Positions 49,896-62,179 of a stretch of DNA of 64,000 nt are shown one piece after another. Position 1 is the stretch's first letter; the number at the start of each line of letters is the position of its first letter. Position numbers and translations under genes: made by a program. The stretch is from Gossypium raimondii (Eukaryota; Streptophyta; Magnoliopsida; Malvales; Malvaceae). Location: the NCBI RefSeq assembly GCF_025698545.1, contig NC_068565.1, positions 3,410,001 to 3,474,000 of the forward strand. Direction: 5' to 3'. The notes under the pieces were generated by a model. The model was not told where the DNA came from. It saw only the letters and a list, made by a program, of their open reading frames with translations, and ran no database searches.

Positions 49896-50289
49896 CTTCT
49901 TCACTAAGTTGAGATATTTTTACTCTCTCCATAACCATGAATCCTTGATTAACTTAAGCATCGAAGAGTGATTGGAGTACCAACTCAAATGCCTCTTAAT
50001 TTATCCTTTAATCTTGTAGATCGAATCAAGCCCCTCGAAGCACCTCAATAGGCCTAATCCATTTCATCTAAAAAAGACTAGTATTTGATGTTGTCTATTG
50101 GAATTGAACAAAAATCCATGGCTCAAATCATGCTTCGATTTTTTCATAAATTTTTCAAGCTCCACTTCATCCATTGGAGATCTTATAAAGTTGCATTTTT
50201 GAGTTTTTTCTTTTTCTTTTTTTGCAACTTCTTCCATTTTGTGTTTCATAAAACTGCCATTTTGAGTTTCTTAGAGCCCTTTAATGTTG

Positions 50290-50899
50290 GTGTTGGATTT
50301 GGTGCCTAAGTGTAGTATTTTCATTAAGTACACGTGTAATTTTTCGAATAGATTGGTTAATAAACTTAATCATGAATTATACTAATACTTTGTATAATTG
50401 TCCTCATAAATTTTTTGCACGCAAAGCAAAATAGAAGCAAATGCTGCTCATTGGCTGTCTGATGTTTAACTAATACTAAGCGGTATTACGTGGTAGAATC
50501 GTAATATAGAAAGACGAATTATATTAGTAGACGAACCTAAACATGTCTTTAGTCTAATAAAAAATGAGCAAACCTATTGAAAGACTAATATTTCGACTAT
50601 TAAGTCTAATTTGGGAGGTGCTTTGTCTTGAGCATCAGAACTGATGACTCCCAAAAGATAAAGACACAGATGTGATTGACTGGACTGATAGTACATCAGA
50701 CAAGACCCAAAAATAATAGACCCTAAATTCGTTTATGGATTTATTCACTTGTGACGTTCATAGTGTGATATACCTAAATCCTAAGTGGATGACAAACTAT
50801 GTATGTGTGACTCGTACACTTTAATATAAGTAAAAGCCTAAGTTCAAATAGATAAGGAATTGAAATATCGTGTGTTAGGTGTACGACTTCTATAGTATT
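50290..50899 (+). mobile_element. Copia-like LTR, 5' part only
   Basis: It starts TGTTGGATTTGGTGCC and continues through 'cattaagtacacgtgtaa', 'gaattatactaatac' and 'cacttgtgacgttcat', a form I associate with copia LTRs in cotton. It is cut off at 50899, where the next LTR begins. Its 3' part is not found on the other side of that LTR. The frame at 50085-50309 upstream is not credible as a gene. Confidence 0.5.
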
Positions 50900-51694
50900 T
50901 GTAACAGCCCGTTTTCAGTGAAATAGGAACAGTGGTTTTGAGTCCACAAATTCGAGGTCTGAATAAAATTTATTTTAATATTATTTTATAGTCTACACTA
51001 TTATAGAAATATCTTATGAAAATTTCGATAAGAAATTTTACCAACTACATGTTTAATTTGATGAAAAGGACCAAATTGCATAAAATGTAAAAGTAGAATT
51101 CTAGTAGCTAAAGGTACCAAATAACTATGGAATTCAAAATTGAAGGTCCTTATATGGCAAATAGACCATTTATAGGAGTTAGTAGATAAGGATGATTATT
51201 CATCATTGGAAATTTAAGAAAGTAATGGTTAAATTGGAAAGATGATAAAAGAAATAAATAATTAAATTAATGTTATTTTCATCATCTTTCCTAAAAAAAT
51301 ACATGGAAACCATAGTTATGAAGCTTGAAGATAGACAAGCTTATTTTGCTTAATTAGGTGTGTATTCTTGTCTTGTTTTTAATGATTTTTATGTTTCCAA
51401 TGTCGTAATATCTTAATCTAGCTATCTAGGGATTAATTTACAAAACTATTAAAGTATTAGGGTCTTGTCATGGATGAATATAGTTGAATTATGAAGTTTT
51501 ATGGTAGAAAATGAAAGGTTGTTGATAGATAAACAACTATTGTAAAGAGAATTATGATGAAATTATGATTTAGGGACTAAATTGAAAAGATGGAAAATTC
51601 ATGGAAAAGTTCTAAATTTTATGAAATACATGAGCTGCTATTGTGATACATGAAATCGGCTAGGCTTGGAATAAGGATTAAATTGTATGAGTAT

Positions 51695-53112
51695 TGTAAT
51701 AGACCATTTTTTCGGGCCCAAACCAAAAAACCAACCCAATTTCCAAAATAATTATACAGTCCAAAAAATAAATTAAAAGCCCCAAAATAAAAAGAACCTA
51801 GTGGCCCAAGTGGCCCACAACCTAAACACATTTTCAATAAAACCAAAAAACTCTAACTTTAACACCCCATGTGCACCACGCCCATCTGCTGCCACCCTCG
51901 GTGCGCCTCGTCCTGAGGCCTGCCTGCCCCCTCTGCTACCTTGCACCAAAACGACAAAAAAAGCCGGAATCTTTGCCTTCGTTGACTTCACCAGCACCTG
52001 CGAACAAGGCAAAGAAAAAGACAGTAGCAAGAACAGTAGCATCACAGAGAGAAAAAAAGAAAAGAAAAGAAAAAGATACGCTGTAATCTGAAACGGCTAT
52101 AAAAGCCGAGTTCTTGTAATATTTTGAAAAGGGGGGAGAAATAAAAAAAAGAAAAACACATATTCGAAAATAAAAAATTTTAAGGTGACATTTTCGTTTT
52201 TATTTTTGTTTTATTTTATTTTTTATTTCGAAATAACATATAAAATAAAAAGGGAGGCCTTTTTTACCTTTTTCGCCGTCGCCGGAGTGCTCGGAGGCCC
52301 AAGGTTTGCATCGAAAAAAAAGGAGAAACTTTTTAGTTTCCCGACCGTCGTATACGGCGGTACCGATGCCGGTGACTGGCGGTCGGCGCGGTGGTTGATA
52401 ACTGGACCTTAGGCCGGAGCCCGGAGAAAAGGGGGAGGGTTGAGAGTGTTTTTCAGTTTTTTTTTTTTAAAAGAATGGAGCAAATGAAAATTTTTGAAGA
52501 AATTTTGGCTTAAATAGCCTAGTGAAACGACGCCGTTTCACTCAACTCCCATGTGCCCAAAACGGCGCCGTTTTGACCTAGATCGGACCAACCCGACCCA
52601 AACTGCCTAAGATCCGCGTGTTTTTAGATAAAAGGGGCTATTTGCGCCCCTAGTCCTTCCGCTTTTGAGGCTGGTTACAATTGGGTCCTATCATTTGTTA
52701 TTTTTTTATTTTGCCACAAAGTTTCATTTTTTTTTCTAATTTGGTCCTTATATTGTTTTAAAAGAAAAACACCTGAAATGGTGTCGTTTTGAAATTGGGA
52801 ATATTTCCCTATTTGGTCCCTCTATTTTTACGCGCGTCACATTGGGGCCCTAATTCATTTTTTCTTTTTAAATTTGGATCTTTATTTTTATTTCTCTCTC
52901 AATTTAGTCCCTTTAGTGTTTTATTTATAATTTGGGCTCTCAATTTTATTTTAATTTCAATTTAATACAGTATTCATTTATTATCAATTTTTTATATATT
53001 TATATGTATCATTTTCATCTATTTATTTATTTGTTTGCCCGTACATATATTCTTTTTATCATTATTATGTATATTTTACTTCTTTATTTGTTCATATGTC
53101 TTTGTATTTTAC

Positions 53113-53204
<92 letters not shown>

Positions 53205-54176
53205 GATTATTATGATTTCATACTTTCAATGTTTATAATCTGTTATTTTTATTTTTCTTTTTTGCTATTTTCATTTGCTATTATTATTATTTCATACTTT
53301 CTTATTTTCTTTATCGCATATTCCACCTTTTATGTGTTTATTCATTTCTTTTACTTAATTAATATTATATTTTATTAGTGGCTATTATTACTTAAATATG
53401 GTTGATATATCATCGCTTCGTTCATATGCACCATCATTTTATTATTATTACAATCATATTGCGAGCCATTTTAAATATCCATTCTTCACACTATAATTAA
53501 AATAAAATAAATATATATGTGTAGTTTTAACTCAAAATTTTATATTTCTTATGAAGAAATTTTTAAAATAAGGCAATATTTGCATTTAGAAATACGAGAA
53601 GCCGTGCCTAACTTACTGGGTTTCGATTATTTTTCGTAAAATCTAAACGACCGAATATCTTTTTAAAATTAAAATATGTGAACCTCACATGAGAAAATAA
53701 AATTTATTCTCGAGGATTTGAAGTGTTGTATCCTAACTTACTGAACATGATATTTTGTTATCTCGAGATAGAAGGGTCTTTAGCATACATTTTGATTTAT
53801 TTAAGATATTTTAACAAAGGATCGTAATTTTTAAGAATCTCTTCAAAATTCAATTTTTGACACTAAGACACTAATTAATCAATTAGGTACCAATTTTGGG
53901 CGTTATAAGGGTGCTAATCCTTCCTCGTACGTAACCAACTCCCGAACCCGTCTTTCTGAAATTCGTAGACCAAAAAGCGTTGTTTTAATAAATCGAACCG
54001 TTTATTAAAAATAACCATTTTCTGAGGTGACCCGATCACACCTCATCAAAAAGTATTGGTGGCGACTCCCATGTTCGTTTTCATTTTTAAATCAAAGTCG
54101 ATCCCTTTTTACAAAAAAAAATGGTTTCGAAAAATATCATTTTCCGAGCGTAAGGACAAAATCGTAATTAATTAAA
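51695..54176 (-). mobile_element. Solo LTR, minus orientation, TSD AGTAT
   Basis: This is an LTR of the 15419/54214 family in reverse orientation: TGTAATAGACC at the left, and the 'ggtggcgactccc' and 'gcgttataagggtgctaatc' landmarks near the right end. AGTAT flanks it at 51690-51694 and 54177-54181. The last roughly 45 bp (54132-54176) do not align with the terminus of the sister LTR (TGTTGACACC), so the right end is atypical. It contains the ATT microsatellite and a GC-rich block around 'aaacgacgccgttt' (52525-52575) with 'cggctataaaagccg' at about 52096. No internal coding region is seen. Confidence 0.65.
53117..53204 (+). repeat. ATT trinucleotide microsatellite
   Basis: About 29 ATT units run almost unbroken, ending in 'gattattatgatt'. 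It creates spurious poly-Tyr and poly-Ile reading frames at 52932-53378. It lies inside the minus-strand LTR. Confidence 0.95.
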
Positions 54177-54213
54177 AGTATAAGGGCAAAATAGTAATTT
54201 TTCCAATAATGTG

Positions 54214-56880
54214 TGTTGACACCATTTTTTTGATAAAACGGGGTCGACTTGGATTTTAAAAATAAAAACGAATACGGGAGTCGCCACCAATCTTTTTTTG
54301 ATGAGGTCTGATCGGGTCACATCGAAAAGTGGTTGTTTTTAATAAGCGATTTGATTTGATTAAAACAACGATTTTGGTCCACGAAATTAAAAAAAACGGG
54401 TTTAGGAGTCAATTACGGGCGAGGAAGGATTAGCACCCTTGTAACGCCCAAAAATTGGTACCTAGTTAATTAATTAATGTCTTAATGTTGAAAATTGAAA
54501 ACTTTGAAGAGATTTAAAATACGATCTTTTGTAAAAAAAAAAACTTATATAAAACAAGTTACCTGTTAAGACCCTCTCATTTCGGAGAGAGAAAATGCCA
54601 CACCCAATGAGTTAGGGCATGATATTTCACCTCCTCAAAAATGAGCTTGTCCAAAAAAACTCATGCAATAAAATTTAAAAGGATATTCAATTGTTTAAGT
54701 CGGATGAAGAAATCGTAACCCAATACGTTAGGGCACAATTTCTCAAAATTCTAAACATTGAATATTGCCTTTATTATTATTTTTTTAGAAAAATTCTCAT
54801 CTCGAGAAAACAACATGTCATATCCAATGCGTTAGGACACAACGTATCGAATTCCCGATAATGAGATTTTTATTTAACATATGCTTTGATTTTTTTTTAA
54901 ATGATTGGTTCTTTAGACTAGTAGAGAAAAATCGAAACCCAGTAAGTTAGGGTACGATTTCTCGAATTTTGAGTTGCAAAATTACTTAATATAAAATATA
55001 TCGGACGAAGGTTAATGTAATGCGATTTTATAGTAAAATGTAAAATGGATTACAATGCTAATGTATGCAACAACATATTGATAATGTCAATAATAAATAT
55101 AAATAACAATAAAATAAAATTAATAACGTTAATGAATAGTCAAAATTTGAATGTATGTATAACAAAATATAAATACGAAAATAAATAGATGACGAAATGA
55201 CAATAATAAATGTAAAAGTTGAAATAAAACAAACCAAACTAAAAAGGAATAATAGGAGTAAAAACAAAATAAGATAAATAATAAGAAACAAAATAATAAA
55301 ATAAAGTAAAAATAAAAAACTGATTAAAAAATGAGTAAGTAAATAAATGAAAATTAAAAATGATTAAAATTTGAAAGTGAATAAATAAATAATAAACGAG
55401 TGAATATTAAGTAAAACAACTTAAAAATAATAACAATACATATAATAATAGTAGTAAAAATAAGTAATAATAATACGATAATAATAATAGTAATATTTTA
55501 AAAAATAATAGTAAAATAATGATAATGCTATTAAAATTAATTAATTTAATAGCAAAAATAACAAAAAAAAAGACTAATTTGAACTTAACACAAAAATCTA
55601 GGGGAAAATTCGCAAATAAATAAAAGAAAGGGACCGAATCGAGTGTGTGAATAACAAGGAGGGACTGAAGGGGAAAATATCCCCGCCCTCCAAAACGCAG
55701 CGCTTTACACGGGACTCAAATGATATCAGAACAAAATTTTAGGGCAAAATTAAAAATAAAAGAAATCTAACAAAAAGGGACTAAATCATAAAATGGGTGA
55801 AATGCGGAAGGACCGGCAGCGCAAATAGACCCTTCACAGCAAAAACACGCGGATCCTGAGGGTAAAATGGGTCGGGTCACGGGTTAGAGGCCAAAACGAC
55901 GCTGTTTTGGTCTCTGAACCCAACTATCAAAACGACGCCGTTTGGTAGTCAGTATTTAAGATAAATTTCAGACTTTTTTTTTCATTTCTAACGCTCTTAA
56001 AAGAAAAACCAAGAAAGCCTCTCACCCCTCTCTCCCTTTCTGGGCACCGACCCGGTCTCCGGCGAGGGCTCTGGCCACCGGCCACCGCGTTGGTCACTGG
56101 TCGGGCGCCGATGACAGTCTTGCAGTGTCTGATTGTTGCTTGAAAAAACTAAAACCTCCGGTCCGACCATTTTAACCTCTCAAACCCAGATCTGGGTTCA
56201 AAATCCCCAGAATATTAATAAAAATACCTCAAAAGTCCAAGAAACCCTTCGGTTTCCGGCTGCCTATCATCGGAGGTCCTTGGCCTTCTTCGGCGTTGAA
56301 GACCCGAATACAGGTAAGTTATTTCTTTTTTTTCTTTTTTATTTTGTTTGAATGTAAGGATTCGTATAAAAAATAAAAAAATAAAATAGACTAAAAAAAT
56401 GAGGCAGAAATAGATATCAAGCTTTGGATTGATTTTCGTTCTTTTTGTATTCTGTTTTTTTTTTTGTGTCCAAAAAGGAAGAAGAAACCATACATTGATA
56501 TTTCATGGCTTTTATAACCGATTTACAAAACTGTTAATTTCTATTTTTTGTCTTTTTGCTATTTGTTTCTTCTGTTGGCGCCTTGGTTGTTGCGTATTGT
56601 AGGTGACAGAGATGTCAAAGCATGCGGAGGAGGTGGAACGGGTCAGAGGCAGTGCAGGCATGGCAGAGGCCTAGGGCGCGGTACTCCTAGGGTTGGGGAT
56701 TAGGGTTTTCTAAAAATTTTTTGTTGTTGTTGGGCTAGCTTTTATTTTTGTTTTGGGCCATGGGCTACATTGGGCCTGTTATTTTCCTTTGTAATTGGAC
56801 TGGCATTCTAATTGGGTTTTAATTTCGGCTTGATTTTGGTTTGGGTCATATTGGGCCCCGGGCAAAAACGAGTCATTACA
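54214..56880 (+). mobile_element. Solo LTR, 2667 bp, TSD ATGTG
   Basis: It begins TGTTGACACC and ends GAGTCATTACA. A perfect 5-bp duplication ATGTG lies at 54209-54213 and 56881-56885. Internal order matches 15419-18238: 'gggagtcgccaccaatc', 'gaggaaggattagcaccc', 'gtaacgcccaaaaattgg', repeated 'agttaggg..cacaattc', an AT-rich middle, 'aaacgacgccgttt', 'ggcttttataaccg', then a short splice-donor-like region. There is one LTR only, with no gag/pol, so it arose by LTR-LTR recombination. The 72-residue frame at 56133-56351 is not a gene. Confidence 0.85.
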
Positions 56881-57394
56881 ATGTGTATTGGATTGAATTG
56901 AATATGAATTGTATTAAATTGAGCTAAATTCATTTGTATAGATCCTGATAGACCTAGTACGGAATTGGATCGAGGAAAAGAAAAAGTATCAGATTAGTAG
57001 CTTACAAATCTACGAACACTTGTCGAGGTAAGTTCATGTAACTAAATTGTATGTTTATATGTTTAAATTGAATGTTATGTTTGTGAAATGTATAATTGCT
57101 ATGTATGTTTTTGATCATATATTCGAAAATATTTGACAAGTACCAAGTCCTGTTTGAACCTATGAAATTCGATGGATACAAATGACATTGTCATTAAGGG
57201 TTCCTGATTGATTGTTGTCCTGCATGTGTTGTGGACACACTATAGCTCTTATGAGCGTCCTGTTATTTGGCTTTCACGAGCTTCTCGAATTTGGCTCTCT
57301 TGAGCTTCCCGTTTATGGCTCGATGAGCTTCTCGATAATTGTCTCACAAGAGCTTCCCGTTATACAGCTCACATGAGCTTCTTGTTACATGGTT

Positions 57395-58880
57395 GTTAGA
57401 TCAAGACAAGTATGATCATTTTCTGTGGAAACACAAAAACAAAAAGATACATCAATATTACAGAGACTAAAAAGTTCAAAGATCAGTAAAAAAACAAATA
57501 AAACCTGCAAATCACACCATCTCATCAGCCGACCGCAAAAGAAAAAAAAAATCATACCATGATAGTAAGAAATTGCTCGTGAAATGCACCCAAAATAGGA
57601 CGTCGTACACTCTATTAACAATTCTTCTTAATGTATTTTATATTAAAATTACAACATATATATATAAAGTTACTACTTTTACTATATATTGGCACAGCAA
57701 TATTTATGTGTGATAAAAAAGTAAAAGGGATCAAATTATCTTATTATAAAAAATCTTGGCAGACTGTCTTTTGATGATTATACAAAATTATTAATAATAT
57801 CAACAATTGGCTGAGTATTAAGCATATCAAATATTTGATCAGATATAAAAAAAATAGTAACGATTATTTATAATGTGTTTCATGTAAAATCAATCAAAAT
57901 TTATTAATATTTGACGTCTATTACACTATAAATTACTAAAATACTCTACAAAGGGAAAAAAAAGAAATCTAGTAATTATTGTTAAATGAAAATGGAAAAA
58001 AAAGTTGTAGCCGTAATTGTAGTAATTAAATATCTAAAATGCTATATAAAATTGATATATAAATTTTAATTTAGTGCAAGTATATACATGAAACTTTGAT
58101 TGTGGTTCAACTATATACATGAAACTATAGTTTTATCCAATCACACACATGTAAAAATATTTACATCAAACTTTTTTGTATTGCAATAAATAAATATAAA
58201 ATGTTGCTATATCAAAATTATGTTAATAATTTGTAAAAATTGAATCAAATCAAAATTTCATATATAAAGTTGCACAAAATCAAAGTTTATGGATACAATT
58301 ATACACTGAATCAAAGTTCATACATAATTTTGAGACTTATTTCATTTTAGGAACATAAATGTTATGTTTAATTAGCTAATAAAATTTAATTACGAAAAAG
58401 TAACATAAAACAAATGAGTAGGTCATACATAAAGCAAAGAAACATACTGAATTAGAAATACTACTAAGTTTTTTCTTTCTTTCTTTTTCACATTTGATTG
58501 TTAGGTCTTCGTAAATTTTAAGATATTTATACACAGAACTAAGAGGAAAGGAGTTGCAATCATCCATATCCAAACTTGCATCGACTGCACATATTGTATA
58601 ATTTTCGTAAAAGATTTGTTGGACGAAAAGTTTTTATCCTCTTCTCCCAACCAAAGTGGTGCGATTGTTGTTCTCACACTCAAAATTCTAAGTCATAATA
58701 ACCACACTGGGGAGGTTGGTTTTTTTATGTGGAAAACTGATATTCAAATTCCCCCAGAAAGTAGAGCCGCAGTCTTGGTTAATAAGATGCCTAGCAAAAC
58801 AAACAGCAGGAAATAGAATTACAAATAAAGCAAAAGCGGGCAACAATGTCAGTTTTGCTTTTAATTTTGGCCTTTGGGTA
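57395..58880 (-). pseudogene. LRK10L unit G, truncated by the retroelement nest
   Basis: The ectodomain remnant is about 58880-58520 ('TLVLGE'-like core, 'MDMDDCNSFPLSSVY') with frameshifts. Its family Met is deleted ('ttttggcctttggg') and the C-terminal half is gone. Exon 2 is at about 57602-57556 ('YFGCISRAISYYHG'). Exon 3 is about 57424-57395, immediately followed by the outer LTR end at 57389. No kinase exon is present on the other side of the nest. Intron sequence 57605-58035 is close to 21130-21640 of the intact gene. Confidence 0.75.
58045..58340. mobile_element. Palindromic MITE, copy 1
   Basis: The long inverted arms carry 'atatacatgaaactttgat' on the left and 'atcaaagt.tatggatacaatta' on the right, with the same words as the element at 60985-61335. 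It is AT-rich and non-coding. The ends are ragged and no target duplication was resolved. It lies in the intron side of unit G. Confidence 0.55.
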
Positions 58881-58899
58881 GGGAAGATGAATAATAATG

Positions 58900-60380
58900 G
58901 GAATTAACGATTAAGTTTCTAACTAAATCAGGGAAATATATAAGAAAGCTTCAGTGGGAGAAGAAGAATTAATGGGGACACAAGACTTTGACTCTTCAGC
59001 TTTAGTTGGGATGAATATTTTATTTTTATTACATATCTTACACCTTTTATTCTCTCTTAATTTTTTTCTTTTCTGGGAAACACCTCAATCAAAGTACATT
59101 TAGTTCCAAGAAGAGAGCCATGGTTATCTCACCAGGAGGACCAAGGGGCCAAGACTTTAAAAAATAAATAAATTCCTTAAGTATAAAGAAATTAGATTTT
59201 CAATTTAGTATATATAAAATACATGTAAATAAGATCTTACAATTATTTAAGTTTATTTATTATCAAATTAATATTTAAATATTAGATATGATAATCATTT
59301 AACCTTATGTTTTATCAAAATAATATTTGATATTACTTTGTATTAGTTTATTAAATTAAATTAAAATATTACTAAATATTGTTGTTACCGAATGAATATT
59401 TAGATACTACTTAATATTAATTTATCAAATTAAAATTAAAAATATTACTAAATTTATCATAAAATTTTATAACTATATAAAGAAATCTAACTAAAAAATT
59501 ATCAAATTAAATTAAATTTAAAAGTATTACTTGGTATATTGTTAGTGAAAAGGAAAAAATTCAGAAGCAGAGTAAAGATAATTACATGTGTCCATTTATT
59601 TAATTTTAAATTTTTTAGAATAAAATTTCATAAATAAATAAAAATGAGAGAAGAGAGAGAATCTAAGCCACAAGCACTTAAGCGCTCAACCAAAATTTTA
59701 TTTTAATGCACATTATATATTTTTATTTTAATATATGTAATTTATTATTTTCATAGTTGCTCGTATTAATATTGTTATTAATTAAATTAATATCACAAAT
59801 TAACTCGACACTAACTCACAATTGAAGATTATATCACAATAAACAATTATAGGAAGATTGGAAGCATGTTCGGTCAGCAGTGGATGCATAAACCTTTCTA
59901 TGTAAGTTGAGTTCTCCCAACTACAATGATTGACCAAAACAATGCGAGTTCGTCAGAGTCTTTTTTAAAGAAAAATAAAAGTATTATGAGACCCACTAAG
60001 TCAATGCAAGTCAATTCTTCTTAAAAAAAAATATAAAAACAATTGAGGCTCTGGTTTTGACCCACTACGCCTCCTTTTGCATCAATTCATAAGAGATTTT
60101 GTTGCCAAGGAGCTTGAGAATCCTATAAAGGTATCACTTCAATGATATAAAGCTACATAAATTTTAGTTGTCTTTGAGATATTTTCATAAAAGCATGTGC
60201 AAAATCTTGTAGATTTTAAACAAACTCGATTGTCTCAATATTATTTATTTAAAATCAAAAGCACTTTTTTTTTTAAACAACATCCAACAATGTATTTTGC
60301 TCGTCCCGCAATTTATTTTTAAACATTTATTTGAAAAGAACCAAATAAAAACTATTATATAATTTTATAAAATTTACAAC
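58900..60380. other. 5' flank of unit G, no gene seen
   Basis: 58990-59155 holds the shared promoter-side segment ('gggaaacacctcaatcaaag', 'accaggaggaccaaggggcc'). The remainder is AT-rich flank with partial matches to 23000-23130 and 33120-33350. No coding sequence is recognised. Confidence 0.5.
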
Positions 60381-60389
60381 ATATCCAAC

Positions 60390-60625
60390 ATTTAAAGCAC
60401 AAAGAAATTAGATATGTCAACAACAAAATAATAATGCCAACATTCTCAAATACAACAGCAAAACTATTCTAAAAACAAAATATAAGACATCACACCTAGA
60501 GTGTAGAAATACTTGGATTTTAATCATTATAACAACGAAAAAGAAGACAAGACATCCAGCTTCCTCATCATAATGGATTCTCCTCTGAGTCACCAATAGC
60601 CTTTGCAATGCAATAACACAAGAAG
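60390..60625 (-). repeat. Recurrent 3'-flank block (copy 6)
   Basis: It has the same landmarks as the other 3' blocks. The minus-strand frame after 'attgCAa' reads 'RIHYDEEAGCLVFFFVVIM', matching copy 3. The CAG acceptor is CAA here, so splicing at the usual place would be lost. No kinase remnant was recognised upstream of it. Confidence 0.55.
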
Positions 60626-60984
60626 AGGTTATTGTGATAGCAACTCTTATAAATATTCAAAAATTAACTTTTAGATGCATCATATGTCTTAATCTAAGAC
60701 AGAATTTATCCAAATATGAAAAACCTAACCAACTCAACTCAATTCAACCCAACCTCAATCTATCTATATGTAGTTTACTTTTAATTTATATATAATTTCA
60801 ATTATGATTTAAATTTAAATATTTTTAACAAAATTTTAAATACTTAATATTGAACAAAAATAGTATTAATGAAAATTTACAATTATGAACAATAACTTAA
60901 CATAAAAATCTTTGGTTTTAAGAATAAAACTTCATAAATAAAAAGACAACTTTTTCTTTTTAAATTTTAAAAGGACAAATACCA

Positions 60985-61335
60985 AAACTATACATAAATT
61001 ATGGTTTAATATGTAATTGTATACATGAACTTTGATTTTATGTAATTTTATACATGAAATTTTGATTTGATCCAATTTTTATAAATTACTAACACAATTA
61101 TCGTTATAACATCATTTTATATTTATATATTGCATATATAAATAATTATATTTATCCAATATAAAATAAATTGATGTATTTATTTCTTTAAATGTCTATG
61201 ATTAAATCAAAATGAAAGTTTCAAATATACATTTGAATTACAATTAGAGCTTCATGTGTATAATTGGACCAAATTGAAGTTCATGTATACAATTATACAT
61301 CAAATTAAAATTCATGTATAATTTTGAGGTTTATC
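60985..61335. mobile_element. Palindromic MITE, copy 2
   Basis: The left arm 'tgtaattgtatacatgaact' and right arm 'agttcatgtatacaattata' are inverted repeats within arms of roughly 90-100 bp, with an AT-rich centre. It is non-coding. The left flank (60895-60985) matches 28910-29005, where the palindrome is absent, so that site serves as an empty-site comparison. Confidence 0.65.
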
Positions 61336-61359
61336 TCTTTCTAAAATATATAGAAACAT

Positions 61360-62100
61360 TGGCAAACAAATTTCAACTGTTTAATCTTTTCATTTTATGG
61401 TCTAGCCTTGATTTGTTTATTTATTTGAACTTAGGAAGAAGGTTTGAAGTTATTTCTCTCAACAAATGAATACATCCATACTATGTTTATGAGTTTAATT
61501 GAGTTGGTGCTATTGTCACTTATTAATTAAGTCTCAATTCAGTTGTAAAATTATTAAAAAGTTCATTATTTTCAAAATGAAAAGAATATTTTTGAGATTT
61601 TTTATCTTTTATATGAACTTTATAAAAATACATCCATTTAACAAAATTTAAACTCAAATATCATAATTTACCTCTTATCATTAATCTATACCAACTTCAG
61701 TGAGGAGGACCAAGACGATGCAAGTCTCAAGTCTTCTTTGAAACACAAAAATATTTAAGTGGTTAAGAGCGACAAGCCTTATTGGTCCTTGTGGGTTATG
61801 TAAGTCAATTGTAGAGAACGGTTGTTGGATATTTCTAAGAAGTAAGTTAATAGTTAGAACGGTCAAGGAAGGCACATTCCATCCCAATCCAAGCATCATG
61901 TTAGATAAGACTACTTCAATATTTTTAAATGTCCTTTTAATATATTTATAAGTGTTTTCGTCTATTTTACATGAATTTAAAATATTGCAAATTAAATTTT
62001 ATTTAATTAAATTTAAACTTAAAACTAAATTTTCATTTTAAATTTAAATTTTAATTATCCAAAACAATTGACTTAAATTAATTCAAAAACTTGAATTTAG
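61360..62100. other. LRK10L flank, shared with 15341 and 23500-24190
   Basis: 61371-61425 matches the host DNA left of the LTR at 15419. 61680-61930 matches 18400-18650 and 23900-24120. No gene is seen. Confidence 0.5.
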
Positions 62101-62179
62101 AATTACATTAATAGATTTCAAATTCGTTTCATTTTAAATGAAGTCAATTTAGTATTAAGATGACCATAGATCCAATTCT

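Larger units (their letters stand above)
50900..57389 (+). mobile_element. LTR (about 1.33 kb) hosting two nested LTRs
   Basis: The outer LTR pieces are 50900-51694, 54182-54213 and 56886-57389. It starts TGTAACAGCCCG and ends CTTGTTACA, with a '(g/c)ctc..atgagctt(c/t)ccgtta' repeat near the 3' end. Removing the two insertions and one copy of each duplication restores 'tatgAGTATaagggcaaaa' and 'aataATGTGtattgg'. Flanking 5-mers at the outer ends do not match. The left flank is copia-like LTR and the right flank is LRK10L exon 3, so it is not a simple insertion. Confidence 0.65.

Noticed and set aside
50085-50309. 74-residue frame beside a minus-strand 61-residue frame
   Set aside because: It adjoins the copia-like LTR start, is Phe-rich from poly-T, and has no homology I can recognise.
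51801-52091. 96-residue plus and 90-residue minus frames
   Set aside because: They lie inside the nested LTR, in its GC-rich part. There are no motifs and no conservation with the other LTR copies.
52932-53378. 148-residue and overlapping 67-residue frames
   Set aside because: Both are translations of the ATT microsatellite and flanking AT-rich LTR sequence (poly-Tyr or poly-Ile). No real protein is indicated.
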